NCBI GenBank assembly: GCA_019348265.1
Contig: JAHWJV010000039.1
Location: 1 to 14,157 of the forward strand
Source: Gemmatimonadota bacterium
Lineage (GTDB): Bacteria; Gemmatimonadota; Gemmatimonadetes; Longimicrobiales; Longimicrobiaceae
Length of the DNA: 14,157 nt
Reading direction: 5' to 3'
In this document: in pieces, positions 13,271-14,157 of the stretch
Layout: the number at the start of each line of letters is the position of its first letter
Position numbering within the stretch: position 1 is the stretch's first letter
The notes under the pieces: model-generated
What the model was told of the DNA's origin: nothing
Databases searched by the model: none
The model's input: only the letters and a program-made list of their open reading frames with translations
Made by a program: the position numbers and the translations under genes

Positions 13271-14157
13271 ATGAACCGGAGGTTGTCCTTGCGAAAAGGG
13301 CTGACGTACGAGCTGGGGATGCCGAGGACGGCGACGCACGAGCGCGAGGGGCTGCGGTCTCTGCTCCGCCGCCCGCTGGTTCAGGCGGTGCTGGTAGTGG
13401 CGGCGGCGGTGCAGGTAGTCGCGGCGAAGCAGGAGATCACGCCGAAGGTCGGGTTCGCGATGCGGCTGATGCCGGTCGTGGTGACCCGCTCGGAGTCGGA
13501 CGACGGGGTCTCGCTCGAGAAGATCGCGGCCGAATACGCCGCCGAGGGATACAAGCTGTCGCTGGACCTGGCCGAGGAGATCCATGAGGCGGCGACGAAC
13601 AACGGGATCGAGCCGGAGGTCGCGTTCGGCCTGGTGCGCGCGGAGAGCTCGTTCCGCAACCACGCCACGAGCACGGTCGGCGCGGTAGGACTGACCCAGC
13701 TGATGCCTTCCACGGCACGGTGGCTGGAGCCCGGCGTCACCCGCTCGGAGCTGCGCGACCCGGAGACGAACCTGCGGATCGGGTTCAAGTACCTGCGCAA
13801 GCTGATCGATAAGTACGACGGCGACGTCGACCTCGCCAACCAGTACGCGCAGCGCGACTACGCGGCGTTCTACCCCTACGTGCTCGACGTCCACGGGCGG
13901 CGAACGGACGGGCGGGTCAACGAGCCGCACGGCGTCGGCTTCCCGCTGCTGATCGCCCCGGCCTACGCGCTCGGCGGCGCCGTGGCGGTGGAGCTCCTGA
14001 TGGCGGCGATCACGGCGCTCGCGTTCGTGCTGGCGGCGATGCTCGCGCGGCGGCTCGTGCCCGACCCGTGGGCGACGGGCGGCGTCCTGCTCGTCGCGGT
14101 ATCTCCGCCCGCGCTCGCCTACTCCGCGACGGTCTACCCGGAGCTTGCGGCGGGCGC
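13271..14157 (+). CDS. Lytic transglycosylase domain protein, frame switching to an unrelated membrane protein (incomplete)
   Basis: 295 codons, no stop before the window ends. Residues 1-30 are basic, about 36-52 are hydrophobic (a signal anchor), and 100-188 form an SLT-type lysozyme-like domain: EPEVAFGLVRAESSFRNHA with the catalytic Glu125, then GAVGLTQLMPSTARWL (137-152) and LRIGFKYLRKLIDKY. The fold cleaves peptidoglycan glycan strands to 1,6-anhydro ends in the periplasm. The expected next motif (Ala-Tyr-Asn-x-Gly) is missing; after GDVDLA (184-189) the sequence becomes a polytopic membrane protein (separate entry). The ATG has no good ribosome site. TTG at 13289, six bases after GGAGG (13278-13282), may be the true start. 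Confidence 0.8.
   Translation, partial: MNRRLSLRKGLTYELGMPRTATHEREGLRSLLRRPLVQAVLVVAAAVQVVAAKQEITPKVGFAMRLMPVVVTRSESDDGVSLEKIAAEYAAEGYKLSLDLAEEIHEAATNNGIEPEVAFGLVRAESSFRNHATSTVGAVGLTQLMPSTARWLEPGVTRSELRDPETNLRIGFKYLRKLIDKYDGDVDLANQYAQRDYAAFYPYVLDVHGRRTDGRVNEPHGVGFPLLIAPAYALGGAVAVELLMAAITALAFVLAAMLARRLVPDPWATGGVLLVAVSPPALAYSATVYPELAAG
13838..14157 (+). other. Membrane glycosyltransferase-like (GT-C type) segment joined in frame to the transglycosylase
   Basis: From residue 190 of the frame: QYAQRDYAAFYPYVLDVHG, then NEPHGVGFPLLIAPAYALGG and hydrophobic helices with RRLVPDPWATG between them. This resembles actinobacterial (Thermoleophilia-type) polytopic proteins related to GT-C glycosyltransferases, in which a GDEPHYL-like start leads to a D-x-D-L-A-x-x-Y-A-x-x-D-Y stretch. 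The first luminal loop and about two helices are present. The identification is by remembered motif resemblance. A lytic transglycosylase does not normally continue this way. Confidence 0.55.

Overview
The window is very GC-rich, gene-dense bacterial DNA. Codons end mostly in G or C, Shine-Dalgarno sequences are of the GGAGG type, and the genes are a mix of housekeeping and accessory functions. The set includes an Hsp33, an AcuC-type deacetylase, a D-amino-acid transaminase, lipoproteins, a Ser/Thr kinase and a fused MFS/spermidine-synthase. I would guess a soil Gemmatimonadota (Longimicrobiales-like) or a similar lineage, probably a metagenomic contig. No rRNA or marker gene settles this, so the taxonomy is inference.

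Layout. 1-2791 (minus) is one open frame: a polytopic membrane protein fused to a spermidine-synthase-like methyltransferase fold. It runs in frame, without its own end, into the AAA+ core of a large DNA-repair-type ATPase. 3013-3879 (plus) is a D-amino-acid transaminase. It converges, with 2 bases between stop codons, on a lipoprotein with a DUF4015 glycoside-hydrolase-like domain (3882-5231, minus). Further minus-strand genes follow: an AP2-domain protein with a degenerate HNH region (5402-5929), a GNAT acetyltransferase (6050-6580) tightly coupled to an AcuC-type deacetylase (6584-7825), and a secreted EF-hand-like protein (7959-8393). A plus-strand pair then encodes an atypical Ser/Thr kinase (8523-9587) and a thioredoxin-reductase-like flavoprotein (9600-10511) that has a CxxC but no recognisable NADPH-binding motifs. 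Next come a small acidic protein (10638-10982, minus), hslO/Hsp33 (11219-12112, plus), another acidic hypothetical protein (12190-12639, minus) and a tiny membrane-anchored ORF with a probable ATT start (12835-13005, plus). A lytic transglycosylase (from 13271, plus) has a near-consensus promoter, and its frame turns into an unrelated polytopic membrane protein before the window ends.

Two themes deserve attention. First, both ends of the window show an in-frame switch between unrelated protein families. At the right end the switch coincides with a short sequence coding Gly-Asp-Val-Asp-Leu-Ala that both families plausibly contain. Assembly chimerism is the leading explanation, with real gene fusion as the alternative. 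Second, gene ends carry unusual structured DNA. Inverted arrays of 7-bp repeats lie immediately beside stop codons (5312-5400 and 10512-10634, the latter surrounding a 16-bp perfect terminator stem), and a long interrupted palindrome spans the hslO stop codon (12103-12188).

Functional links that can be proposed: GNAT plus AcuC as a reversible lysine acetylation pair; kinase plus disulfide flavoprotein as a two-gene redox/signalling operon; and the transaminase and lytic transglycosylase in peptidoglycan metabolism. I found no CRISPR array, tRNA, rRNA or insertion sequence.
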